Source: Cyanophora paradoxa
Lineage: Eukaryota; Glaucocystophyceae; Cyanophorales; Cyanophoraceae
NCBI GenBank assembly: GCA_004431415.1
Contig: QPMI01000510.1
Coordinates: 1 to 64,000, forward strand
DNA: 64,000 nucleotides
Reading direction: 5' to 3'
Position numbers and translations under genes: made by a program. A model generated the notes under the pieces. It saw only the letters and a program-made list of their open reading frames with translations. It had not been told where the DNA came from and did no database searches. Position 1 is the first letter of the stretch. Each line of letters opens with the position of its first letter. Of this stretch, positions 46,101-58,000 are shown one piece after another.

Positions 46101-49100
46101 CTGACGGCGGCAGAGGCCGCGGAGACGCAGCGCGCGGAGGGCGCGGAGACGCCACCTGCAACGGACCCCACGCTCGGGCTCGCCCAAAGCGTGCAGGCCG
46201 TGACGGCGGCGTCAGCAACGGAGGAGGACGCGGAGAAGTCGGCACCCGCTGGCGAGCGGTGCCTGACGGCGGCAGAGGCCGCGGAGACGCAGCGCGCGGA
46301 GGGCGCGGAGACGCCACCTGCAACGGACCCCACGCTCGGGCTCGCCCAAAGCGTGCAGGCCGTGACGGCGGCGTCAGCAATGGAGGAGGACGCGAAGGCG
46401 TTGGCACCCGCTGGCGAGCGGCGCCTGACGGCGGCAGAGGCCGCGGAGACGCAGCGCGCGGAGGGCGCGGAGACGCCACCTGCAACGGACCCCACGCTCG
46501 GGCTCGCCCAAAGCGTGCGGGCCGTGACGACGGAGGCGACGGCAGCGGAGCCAGGCGGCGACGTCGTAACAACGCCACCACCGGGCGCCCCACAGGAGCA
46601 CACGTACTCGCCGAACTCGCCTTCCCATCCGGATCACCCCATGAACATCGCGAGGATGGAGATCGACTCGCCGTCAGAGCACACGCATGACGAGGCAGAG
46701 CACACGTGGGAGGCGAATTATCGACGACGGCTGAAGACGGGCCAGACGATCAACAACGACACTCGATACCGTGCACTTGCAGAGTACACGATGGACAAGT
46801 TCGGAGTCCCGCGGTCGTCAAACGTGAGACGCCAGGTGGCTGACGGATTGACGCGCAATGTGGACCTCCCACCCCGAATGGCACCAGCCCACCAGGCCCT
46901 ACACCCGGGCAACGCGGAACTGATTGCGGAACTCACACGGGCGGACGCGGGCGAACTGCTCAACGCCCATGCAGGCCCGATCGACGAGCGGCGGCTTGGG
47001 CTGTGGGGGAGGTTGACATCAGACGGACGTTGGCGACTCCTCCAGTGGACGGCAATGGAACGCAACGTCGACACGGCTACGCTGGCCGCGCAAGAGCACC
47101 GAGAACGAGCGGCGAAGTTCGCCGAGATCCAGGCGGCGGGCGGGGGCCGGCGGATGCAGGAAGTCGAGCGGGGCGAGGAGCCACGCGCGTGGGAGACAAC
47201 CGTGGCGGCGGACGTCGCGCGGGCTTACGCGGTCCACCGGGGAATCGACAAGGAGATGTCTACCGCCGGGATCGGCAACGGCAACGTGGAAGAAGCCCTG
47301 AGGTCGCTGAGCTCTCGTGAGGCCGGCTACTACAGGGTCGTCAGTCGGGCGGTCTTCACGATGCTCGGAACCAACACGGTCTGGAACCCGCAGTGGATCA
47401 CGGGAGGACGCCCGGAGGGCCCCCCGCCGCCCCACTTACCACGATCCATGAGACCGAAGGAGCGGTCGATGATGGACTACGAGTTCACGAACCCATCGCA
47501 AGAGGAGGGCGTTCGCGAACGGCAGATCTGGCAACACCTGGCGCCTCTGATGGAGGCCGTCAAGCCGTGGGTCGGACTCACGGATACAGCCCGCTTCGGA
47601 GCACTCGCTGCGGAGGCCGACAAGCGACGTGTCTCGGTGGAACAGCTGCCGGACATACTGATCGAGGAGTGGGGCCAGCTCTGCGACCTCGCGCGGCAAG
47701 CAGGCTACTTGCGGTGGGAGCGCGTTGCAACGGACCCGGATAACCCCAGGCACCAGCACGTCGCGGTGGCCGACATTTTCGTCCAGACACTCGACCTTCT
47801 CGGCCGCCTGGACCACGAGCGGGACCGGTACCACCCGGGCCAACCCTGGTTCAAGGTGTTCCGAGCGTTGGCGGCCGAAGAAGCGGGTTACGGGAAGGGG
47901 AGGCGGGCGCGAGAGCTGTACGAGCAACTCGCAACTCTACGGGACTCCGTCACAGGACGTGCTGAGACGGAGACGCTACTGAAGATGTACCGCGGGGAAA
48001 ACGGCTGGGACGGCTGGCAGTACCGGCTGCCGCACGTAACGGCGTCGGCGGAATTCTCAACGGTCTACACGTCGCGCGACCTGAACAAGACGCGAACGGG
48101 GGAGAGGCCGTACATCGACAGGGACCTGACCGAGCCGTTCCGGATGGATACCGAACTCCCCAGGCGTGACTTCAGCATCTGGATGGCGCGCCAATCGCGT
48201 TATGTACGTGACGGGAAGAGCCTTCCCTCGCCACCGCTGAGCCGACACTGGGGAGAAGGCGCGTACGGCACAGACAAGGAGAGTCTCGTGGTCACGACGC
48301 AAGTGGAAGTGCAGGCAGCACTACTACACGCCAAGCTTCCGCAGTTCAGGCGGGCAATGGCAGCACTGATCATGACGGGGTTCTCGGGCTTCGTCGACCC
48401 CTTTGTCGAAGCGCCGGAGCGGCGTTGCAGCGGGGAGATCAGCGACGCAGCATGGCGCGACTCGGCCAGGCAGGGCCTTTCGTGCCTCGGACACGATAGC
48501 CTTCTCGCACTGTTCGGCGTCGAGATGCGCGAGATCGGACACTTCACCAACGCAGTCGACAACATCATGCCCACGCTCGTCGCGTTGGGCATCGAGCTCG
48601 GCAGACGGCTGAATGGCGAGCGTCAGCGACGCGGGCGAGGCGCCCCCATCCAGTTCGACACGGGGCTTCTCGAAAAGGCGCTAACGTCCCAAGCGCTGGA
48701 CGAGGCAGTCGAGGAGGCTACCCGTTACGTCATGCTAGCAGCAGCTACGATGGAGACGCCGCCGGCACTGGAGGAGTGCGCCGACGCCGAGGTCGCCCTA
48801 CGACTCCGTACGCACGCGATGACGTGCGGATTGTCGCTCTTCCTTGCGGCGCGGGACACGAGGGCGGAAGGAGGCCTCCAGTGCCCCCGCACACTGTGGG
48901 ACTCGAAGAGCAGCGAGATCGAGTGGGTGGACGTGCTCAACACGACCCGAGCGTTCGACTACGACCTTCCTGACGGGTTCCTGGTGACGTTCCTCGTGGA
49001 GATCTGCGAGAGCTTCTTGACGGTGGCGCGGTATGCACGCACAATTGATGGGCGTACGCCGACGATCGCTACAGTGGCTGAGGCGGAGGACAACGAGAGC

Positions 49101-52100
49101 AGGGCTCTCTTCACGCGCACCAGGCCTAGCTTGCGCACGGGCCGAACGAACGTGAACCTCGAGGCACTCTCCTGGAGCAATGCCTTCCGTACGGCACTCG
49201 GCTTTACGGGCAAAGCGCACCTTTTTTGCGACCTCATGGAGGAGTTGCTCTACGTGAACGCGATGGCGGTGGACGTACCGTTCAGATTGGTCGACGGCGA
49301 CTTACGGGACGGAGCGCGACGGGAGGCGATCGCCACCTACTTGCGCCAACGGCGGGTGATCCCCGTGCACTACAGATCTGTGTCTCGCGAGAGCAAGACG
49401 CGCGTGATTGTGCACCTCACGTACTCGGCGGGACTGGCACGGCTGCGTCGGGATCACAATGTCATCCGTGACAGCATCGCAATGCTCGCCATCGAACTGC
49501 ACAACGACCGCAAGGAGGGGAACAAGCCGAACGCAGCGTTCAGCTGGGCCCCGCAGCCGCCCCACGCCCCCATGCACCTGGCCATCCACGACCCCGACGT
49601 AACGTGGTACACGGCGCCATTTCAGTCGACACCGTTCATCCTCGGCCGGCGGGGGGAGAACCTTCGGCTAGTTCCTATCGCAGTGGCGATGACGTCGCTC
49701 AGGACTTTCTTGCTCAGGACGGTCACCGAGCGGCTACGAGAGTCCATGACGACGGCGATTGCGGCGGCGACGGGCGAGTCGGACCCGCACAGCGCGAGGG
49801 CGCAGCAGGCTGTACGAGTACTGACGTCCTGGATCATGGAGATGGCGGCGTCACCTTTCAAGGCGTACACGGTGGCGATGATTGTGGGCCACCCGAGGCA
49901 GTTCTTCACTCTCCTCCGTACGATTCATCGCGAGCAGCTGCAGCACGGCAACGAGGGACTGCAGCGCTACCCGTTGATTCCGAACCGGCAACTCCCGGTC
50001 GTCATGCAAGGGCGGCGGCAGGATTGGGAACGGAGCATCCCGCTACACCACTTGCCGGTACGCTCGGCAAAACCGGGCGCCTGGCCGTACTACGCGGGCG
50101 CCAACGCCTTCGGTCTTCCAACGGTGATGGAGGGGGAGATGAACGAGACGGAACGCCGAGTAATCGTGCACTTCGCGCTACGTCCGGCCCCGAACGTTGC
50201 AGGACCAAGCGGTGACTCTGCGACAACGGCGGCGGCGCCGTCGCCCCCACCGGACGCTCAGCCTGAGAACGCTGCGGTCGCCTTCGTGGCGAGTGGCGGC
50301 GCGGCCCGGGTCAACACGAGCAGGCGCCCCGCGAAACCACACGAGGTGACGGCCATCGACATGCTACTCCATGGGGGGCCACTGACACAGGCCGTCGGCA
50401 AGCAACTGCAGCACGGGGATGGCGCGTTGACGGCAGACGACAGGGCAATCCAGCAGGATCTGTTCGTCCCGACACCTCTCCCACGCCATGACGTCGACAC
50501 GGATCCTTTGCTCCTTCGGGACCAGCCGGCAAGCGGCTACTTCCACTACACTACGTGGAGACGACTGCACGAGCGGGCCGAACCGGTCGACGGTGCCATC
50601 GCTGCGGCGTTCGAGTCACAACGAGCACGGACACCTCGCGTCCAAGGGCGGCTCTTTCAGCAAGCGATGGGTCAGCTGCTCGGACAGACAGCAGGACCGC
50701 GGGCGAGACCGGGGGAGGAGCGCGCTGGTGCGCCCAGCGCTCAGCCCCTTGTTGAGGCCCCGCAGCGCCGGCGGAGGCGCCAGCAGCCCCAGCCGGAAGA
50801 CCAGCCCTGGGAGCGTTACGATGCACTGGGTCGGGTCTGCATCAACGGAGACGAGCTCACGCTCTTCACAGACGTGAAGGCAGGGACGGGGGCGCTGCAG
50901 AGCCGGTTCGAGTACAGGGCTCCAACGCGGACGGCGCTGGTCTGGCAGCATCCGAGCCACCCTACCTCCAACGAGGAGCTGACGACGGACCAGGGCTCCG
51001 TGTTCAACCCGGCCCGCGACGACGACATTCATGCAACAATGGTGTTTGAGACACAGCTGCCAACGACGATGGAACGACACTGGCTCGGGACGGACGACGG
51101 GACAGGCCACGACCTTCTTCTCGGGTTCTCGCATGTCCCAGATCCACATCGAGAGCTGACAGCGGTCGCCCATCTGGCCTCCTGCTTCGCCACGACGGCC
51201 TTGCGTGTCCACTTGGCGTTCCCCTTGGCGGCCTGGCTACTGAACGCGCTGACGGGGCTACCGACGAGCATGGAGGCAGCAGTTCACAGTTGCAACCTGC
51301 CGACGGGACTGGGAGCGTACGACATCCTGACAGTTCGCGAGACGAAGCTGCGGCAGTACGTCTGCGCCAGCGACACGCTTCGTGCGGTCATGATGCGTGA
51401 GATCGCTGTTCGGTACAACGTCGGGACCATGTTGAGCAGAGTCGTTGCATTCCTGCAGGACTTCAACAAGCCCGGTGTGCTCAATCGCCACGACTGGCCC
51501 TGCTCGACCGAGTTGGAATTCCAGACGGCGGACCCGCGACAGGTCCACGTCGCCCCGCAAATCTACCCCTGCTTCCTGGGCGACGTCTGCGTACACCCGG
51601 TGCCCAGCGAGCACTTCGAACATTACAGCCCGACCAACCTGCAACGGACACCGCTTGAGCCGGACGTTGGGCGGGAGACGTTCCCGATGGACCTGCAGAA
51701 TGAGGTCATGCCACCGGCGCGTGTTACGCTGAGCTCAAAGACGCGCGAGGGCCAACAGAGGTTCCAGCAGTACGCCATCCAGCAGAATGCGTTCACACAG
51801 CGACTCCTCGGGCTCCGGGACGAGCGCTCGGAATTTCCAGCGGCTCTGACCTCGTTCGGACACTTCGTCGGGGCGCATGGCGTCATCGTGAGCGTGGGTA
51901 GTTGCGTGAATTCACAGACACGCGACGAGTTGTACGAACAAGGGGGCGTGACCGAGCAGCAAGCCCGTCGTTGCCCGCGACACCCGGAGGTCTTCGCAGT
52001 CCTCGGGTTCCGACGCGAAGTGGTACGCGCACAGATCAGCTCGGGGTTCATCCTGGCTGCGGTCATGCAGCTGCACGCGAGCAACCCGCGGCTTTCGACA

Positions 52101-55088
52101 CCGATGCCAGCGGAGGTGGCGGATCACATCCAACAACGCTGCTGTTACATGACGGGCTACCCGGCGTACGTCGAGGCCGTGCCTGAAGCCACTGAGAGCG
52201 ACATGTGCGACGGCACGTACCACGTGCAGCCGGCACTGATGAACTTCCTCACGAGACATGGTTTCACCTGCCCGGAACCATCAGTCTTTGCGGAGAGCAT
52301 CCGGCTGGGCATCATGCAGGCGGCGACTTTCTTCCGCGGCTTCCGCTTCTACAAGCCTCGTCGGCCCGTAGATCCATGCACGCTGGACAACATGATCGCG
52401 GTACCGGTGATGCGGGCGTTCACGATTACCGCGGACGGCGACGGCAACCAGCAGACACACGTCGACGCGTCGCAACTGGAGGAGGTGGCCGATCGGTTCG
52501 CGCTGATCTTCGACCGCTGGTGGAGTATGGGTGAAGCGCACGAGGGAGCGGCGTTGGACCCGCTCCATACGTCACTGTTCCCCGTCCTCCTCGACGAGAT
52601 GCTGCAAGGGGAGAACAGCGCCTTGTGGACAGAATTCACCACGTGGCTACGTGACGCGTACGGGGACGAGGCCCTGCACATCACCCACGCGGGCCCGCTG
52701 GTGTACCACGAGGCGCAGGCGGGACCGGAAGGGCACCCGGAAGGCGTGGCAGAAGACACCAGCCTGCGCCTGGAGGCGACCAACCCGCTCCCGTACTACC
52801 TGCACTCTGCGCCCAAGCGGCGTGGCGACGCGTTCATCGACTGCAGTCTAGTAGGAAGCGGGGCCAGGGAGCTGGCGGACTACACGGTGTGGATTGCTCT
52901 CCCGCCCGAACCGGAAGCGAGAGACGACGACGACGACGGGGCGGATGGAGGCGACGGAGGTCAGGGTGGCTCTGGGCGGGGGCCGCGACGCCGACGGGCA
53001 GGCCGGACTCAACGCCCGCCGCCTTCGACGGACGAGACAAGCTCACAGGCGCCCACCTCGGCAACGTCGGAAGGGTCGAAGCGGGCGCGCACTCGGATGG
53101 GGCGCAAACTGCAGAGACGCCTTGCGGCCAGCGCCAAGGCGACGGTGGGCACAACAGGCGGAGCGCCGACAGTGTCATCAACAACAGATTCGACGTACGG
53201 GGGCTCGACATCTACGACAACAGCGTCGTCAGCGGCAACGAAGATGTCGTCATCGGCGTCGGTCTACAGCTCGGAGACTGGGGACACAGCGTCGTCGGTG
53301 TACGTGACGGCACCGTCCGAGTCGGAGGCAGCAACAACAGCACCACGGCGAGTTGCACGAGCGTTCATTCCTACATCACTCCGCGCCATCGCGAAGTACA
53401 TGCTCTCGATAGACTACACGGACCTGCAGTTCGTCACGTTTCTCCAGACAGCAACGCGATGGACGAAGTACCACGGCTCGGGGCAACTCCTACTCTTGGC
53501 AGGAGCAGGGGCGTCAACGACCGGGGACGGCGGCGCCTGGTACGACCGGGACTTCGTAACGCAAGTCGACGCAATCAACTGGACGAGTCTACGGCTCTCT
53601 CATAGCCTCGTCTACACGCGCATGATTCACTTGGCGGCGTACATCGCACGGAGGACGGCGCGATGGGCCGTGGACGGCACAGATTCTCGCTCGGCGGCGC
53701 GGAAACTGGAGGTGCACAGGCAGGCGGTCTTCTACGTGACGGTAGTGAGCAACGCGTGTGGGCGAACGACGCGGGAAACTCTCCTGGCCAAGCGCGTACC
53801 CCGGCTCGTCCCCGCCGCGGCCTGCATTGATCTGCCAAAGGAGGCGGCGCTGACGGCGCCGGACACGGTCACGTGGTACACGAAGCGAATCCTGTCGGTG
53901 ACGCCACTCGAGTTCGACGGAATCGTGAGCCAGCTGTGCACGTTCATCAACGCTTGCACAGATGCAAGCTGCGCCCTGCCCTGCGACGTCCAGAACCCCG
54001 TGTGCGTGGCGACAGTGGATCGCCGACTCGTGGCACGAATGTACGAAGGGCGTACACCGGAGGCAGAGCTGAGGCGGATCCCGGGCCTGATTCACGAGGT
54101 GCAGAGTGACCTCACGGTGCTGCAAGGACTCTACGAGACGACGCAGCGAATCCAGAAGGTGCTGCAAGGACTCTACGAGACGACGCAGCGAAACCCCGCA
54201 GCCCGCCAGATGCAGCTCCTACATCCCAATTCGATCACGACGAGCGCGGATCCCGAGTTTGTCTTCCACCCTGCGAGCCTCCCTCTCCTCACACGGGTGC
54301 TGGCGGTGCACACGGACGACGTGGGCACACCGACGACCACCGTATCGCCGGTAGTGGAGGCGTTGGCCAAGGAGCTCGCGGAGGGCATCTCGCGCACAGT
54401 CGGAGGAGAGGTGGGCAAGCTGCTGGCGGAGAGGCTCGTCGCGAGCGCCGTGAAGCGCGATCAGAACGCCTGGATGGACCGCCTCCAGGCAACGCGACTG
54501 CTGGTGGAGTGTGGAATCGCGGCGTTGGGGGCGAACGGGTGGGCCAAGGAGAGCATCCTGATCAAGGTCATCGTGGACTCCGGAGCGGAGGTGGATGTCC
54601 TGGACGGCAGTGTGGCTGAGATGATCCCCGGCCTCACCTACCTCAACGAGCGCGTGCCCCTCGTCGGCTTCCAGTCGAACATCACGACGTACGGCCGCAC
54701 GGCACACGTGGTTCTGACGTTGGGCCCGGTCCGCCTCGCGCGGACAGTCGTCGTCACGTCGCCGAACTCCATGGGCGATGTCAAGATGCTGCTCGGCTTG
54801 TCGACCCTCATCGCGCTCCGCGCTCAGATCAGCTGCGCACCGGAGATGTGGGGCATGCACATCACCTCGCCGGACGACCAGGAGAACCACTTCGTCCCTT
54901 TTCGTCCTCGGACCGAACCGGAGGGGCCGTTCCGGTCCGCCTTCTCCGTCCCCTCTACGTACCAAGAGGTGAAGCCTTCGTACGGTGCCATGTGCCGGAC
55001 CTGCGGGGCCAGCTTCCGGTTCAGCAAGACGAAGTCCGCATCACAGCGTTCGGCTCGCCTGACGCGGACCCGTTTGACTCAGCTGTAG
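43151..55088 (+). CDS. Giant ORF of the retroelement: ~3,700 residues of unknown function plus C-terminal retropepsin
   Basis: One uninterrupted frame of nearly 4,000 codons. It starts with an acidic, low-complexity region (to about residue 760), then six or seven 54-residue repeats (about 770-1130), then about 2,600 residues of globular-looking sequence without recognisable motifs (for example about 46690-50170 and 50800-52900). A Ser/Thr-rich linker (about 52910-53370) leads to more globular sequence. At the C-terminus, IVDSGAEVDVLDGS (Asp near residue 3808) followed by MLLGLSTLIALRA is an aspartic protease of retropepsin type. It would be translated as part of a Gag-X-protease polyprotein and cut by the protease. 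No helicase, polymerase, methyltransferase or capsid signature is seen in the unknown part. Its intact length suggests selection or recent insertion. Confidence 0.75.
45580..46540 (+). repeat. 162-bp (54-codon) tandem repeats inside the giant ORF
   Basis: About six copies with a 162-bp period, coding for units with SAPAGER, AETQRAEGAETPPATDPT and LGLAQSVQAV. The period keeps the frame. Each copy includes the CGGGCTCGCCCAA hairpin core. Confidence 0.85.
54896..54939 (+). promoter_or_regulatory. Programmed -1 ribosomal frameshift signal between protease and Pol
   Basis: The heptamer C CCT TTT (54896-54902) fits X XXY YYZ in the phase of the giant ORF. After a 6-nt spacer a strong stem-loop follows: CGGACCG (54909-54915) pairs with CGGTCCG (54933-54939), and the inner AAC/GG bases pair further. 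The Pol ORF lies in the -1 frame and is open across this site. Confidence 0.75.
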
Positions 55089-58000
55089 TACCTCGGGGTG
55101 ACGAGACGCCCCTACTCCCTCCTTCCTTCACTGTCCCCACCCAACTCTGGTCACACGCCTCCCGAACCCCCCGCCACCTCCACGTTCATATCTGTAACCC
55201 TACACGCAAACCGCTCCACCTTTCGGAGGGTACGATCATTGGCTACGCTGAATTCGGGCACTGGGAAGAGGGCGAGTTCACGCCAGACTCCACGCCCTTC
55301 CCCTCGGGCCCGTCCTCCACGTGGACCGACGATCAGCGACGGGCGGCTGCACGGCGAATCCTGCAGGCGGCGCGACCTGTGGTGGTCCGTCGGCGCGTCG
55401 GCCCGAAGCACTTCCGCCGAGTCGCCCGGCAACGGTGGCCAGAATGCTTCAAGCGCCCGGACACCAACAGCGGTGAACAGGAGCAAACACCGCTTACGGC
55501 CGACGAGGTCCAGGAACTCGAAGTCGCCCTCGACAAATGGTCCACGCGACTCGAGCGACAGACGGGCGACGGGGCAGTCGAAGCCCGCGCTCACATCGCC
55601 GACTTGCGCTGTCTTGTACTCCGATGGCGAAGGGACAACCTGGACCCCGGGGGGCCGCAGCCGCCTCCAGCAGCAGTACGGCAAGCGACGATGAGTACGA
55701 ATGCGATGGATCCGCCGACCTCCGACAAGCCTCCAGACGAGAAGTCACCCAAGGAGGCCTGGAAGGAGGCGCTCGAGGCGCTGCGAGCCGCCTCGCGGGC
55801 AGATGCGTTACCGGAGACGACCTCGTTCCAGGCGGAGCGGCTGACGGCCTTGCTCAGCCGCAACAAGCGTTCCTTCACCAACCGCCTGGACCCCCGGGAT
55901 CTGCTCAAATTCGAGCACTCGCTACAGCTTCAGCCTGGAGTCGACAAGGTCAACCTGCCGCTGTACACTCACCCGCGTCGGATGTCACCGACAGCGGAAG
56001 AGGCTACACGGAAGGAGATCGAGAAGTTGCTGCGCGACGACTTGATTGAGCCCTCCCAGGCTGGCTATGGCTCCCCGGTGGTGCTGGCGCCGAAGAAGGA
56101 CGGCACGCTACGGTTCTGCATCGATTACCGCAAACTGAACCTGCTGACGGAGCGCGACGTCTTCCCGCTCCCCCGCATCGAAGACCAGCTCGAACGGCTG
56201 CGCAAGGCGCGCGTCTTTTCGACCTGTGACGCGACGTCAGGATTCTGGCAGCTTCCGCTCTCGGAGGAGTCGCGCAAGTACACGACGTTCATCGTCCCTT
56301 GGGGCATGTACCAGTGGAAAGTCACTCCATTCGGGATCACGAACGGGCCGTCGGCGTTCTGCAGGGCTATCTCGTCGATCATGGGACCGCTTCTCTCGAC
56401 CTGCGTGGTCGCGTACGTCGATGACCTGACCATCTTCTCCTCCACGGTCGACCAGCACCTCATCGACCTGGAGGCCTTCTTCGCCGCCGTGGAACGCGGG
56501 AACCTCAAACTGAAGCCGAGCAAGTGCCGCTTCATGGTCCGCGAAATCGAGCTCCTGGGACACCGCGTCTCCGGAGAAGGCGTACGGAAGGACAAGAAGA
56601 AGATGGACATGATCGCCAAGTGGCCCGAACCGTCGACCCCGGAGAACCTCCACTCCTTCGTCGGCCTCACGGGTTACTACCGACGCTTCGTCCGCAACTA
56701 CGCCCGCATCGCACAACCGCTGTACGATGTGCTCAAGCACCGCGACAAGCCTCGGGAACCAGGCGGGGCCCCGCAGTCCTTCGTGACGCTCTGGGACGAT
56801 CGCTGCAGGGAGGCGTTCCGCACCCTCCAGACCGCCCTCATCGACGACGTCGCCCTCCCCTTCCCTCACTTCAACGACGCCGCGCGGCCGTTCATCGTGA
56901 CAACGGACTGGAGCAAGCAGGCGATGGGCGCGATCTTGCACCAGGCCGACGACGCCGGCAACGTCCGGCCGCTCATGTTCTCCAGCCGCACGAACGGCGA
57001 CTCGGAGCGCAACTACGGCGCTGTGGAGGGGGAGGCGATGACGTTGCTGTGGGCTCTGAAGCAGTGGACGCACTACTTCGAGTGCAACCAGCCGTTCGAG
57101 ATCCACACGGATCACGAGCCGCTCCTCTCGCTCCGCAACACGTCGACGAGCCAGCCGCCCAACCGTTACCTCGCCAAGGTGGCCATGTACCTGCAGGGTT
57201 ACAACTACATCATCAAACACTGCAAGGGCACGACCAACGGCGCGGCAGATGCAATGTCGCGCGCCCCGCTGAACCACCCCGTCTACAACGGCGCGGCCGA
57301 CGGCTCCGAAGACGCGCCAGGCGCCGCGCCCGGCGCCCGGGGCTTCGCGGTGCCGGTCCCTGGGGACCCGGACGAGCCCCTCGGGATGTACTTCGTCCAG
57401 CTCCCCCGCGAAGACCCGGCGCGGGAGATGGCGAGCGTCGCAAGAACGGCGATCGAGGCGGCGCGCGTGCTGCGGGCCGAGAAGGAGCGCCGCCGCATCC
57501 GGCGGGTTCAGCAGAAGGAGGCACGGACGGAGAGAGTGCCGCGGGAGCTGCGCAACCTCGACTCCACCCTCGGGCCAGCCTGGCGGAGCGCGGCGCAAGG
57601 GGGCCGACGGGACCCGCAGGAAGCCCCGGCGGTCCCGGCGCCGAGGCGGCCGCAGACAGCGCTCGACCGTAGCTTCGAGATTGCCGACCGGATGATCAGC
57701 TCGGGCATGTACCGCACGCGATCCTCTCAAGCGACCTCGACAGCAGCTCCGAGCGCAGTGGACGTCGACGAATGGTTGGCCCGGACGTTCCCCGACGGCC
57801 CGCCTGGTGACAAGCCAGCCACCTCGGCGCCGACGACGGCCGTGGCGGAAGATGGGGGACCGCCGGTGCCGGTGGAAGCACCGCCGGCGACAGCGGCACC
57901 ACCCTCGGAGCTGCGCGCCGCCTCGCCCGGCGTAGATGAGGCGGACCCGGCGCCGACGGCCCAACCACCTGGACGGCGGCGGCGCGCCCTTCAGAACCTG

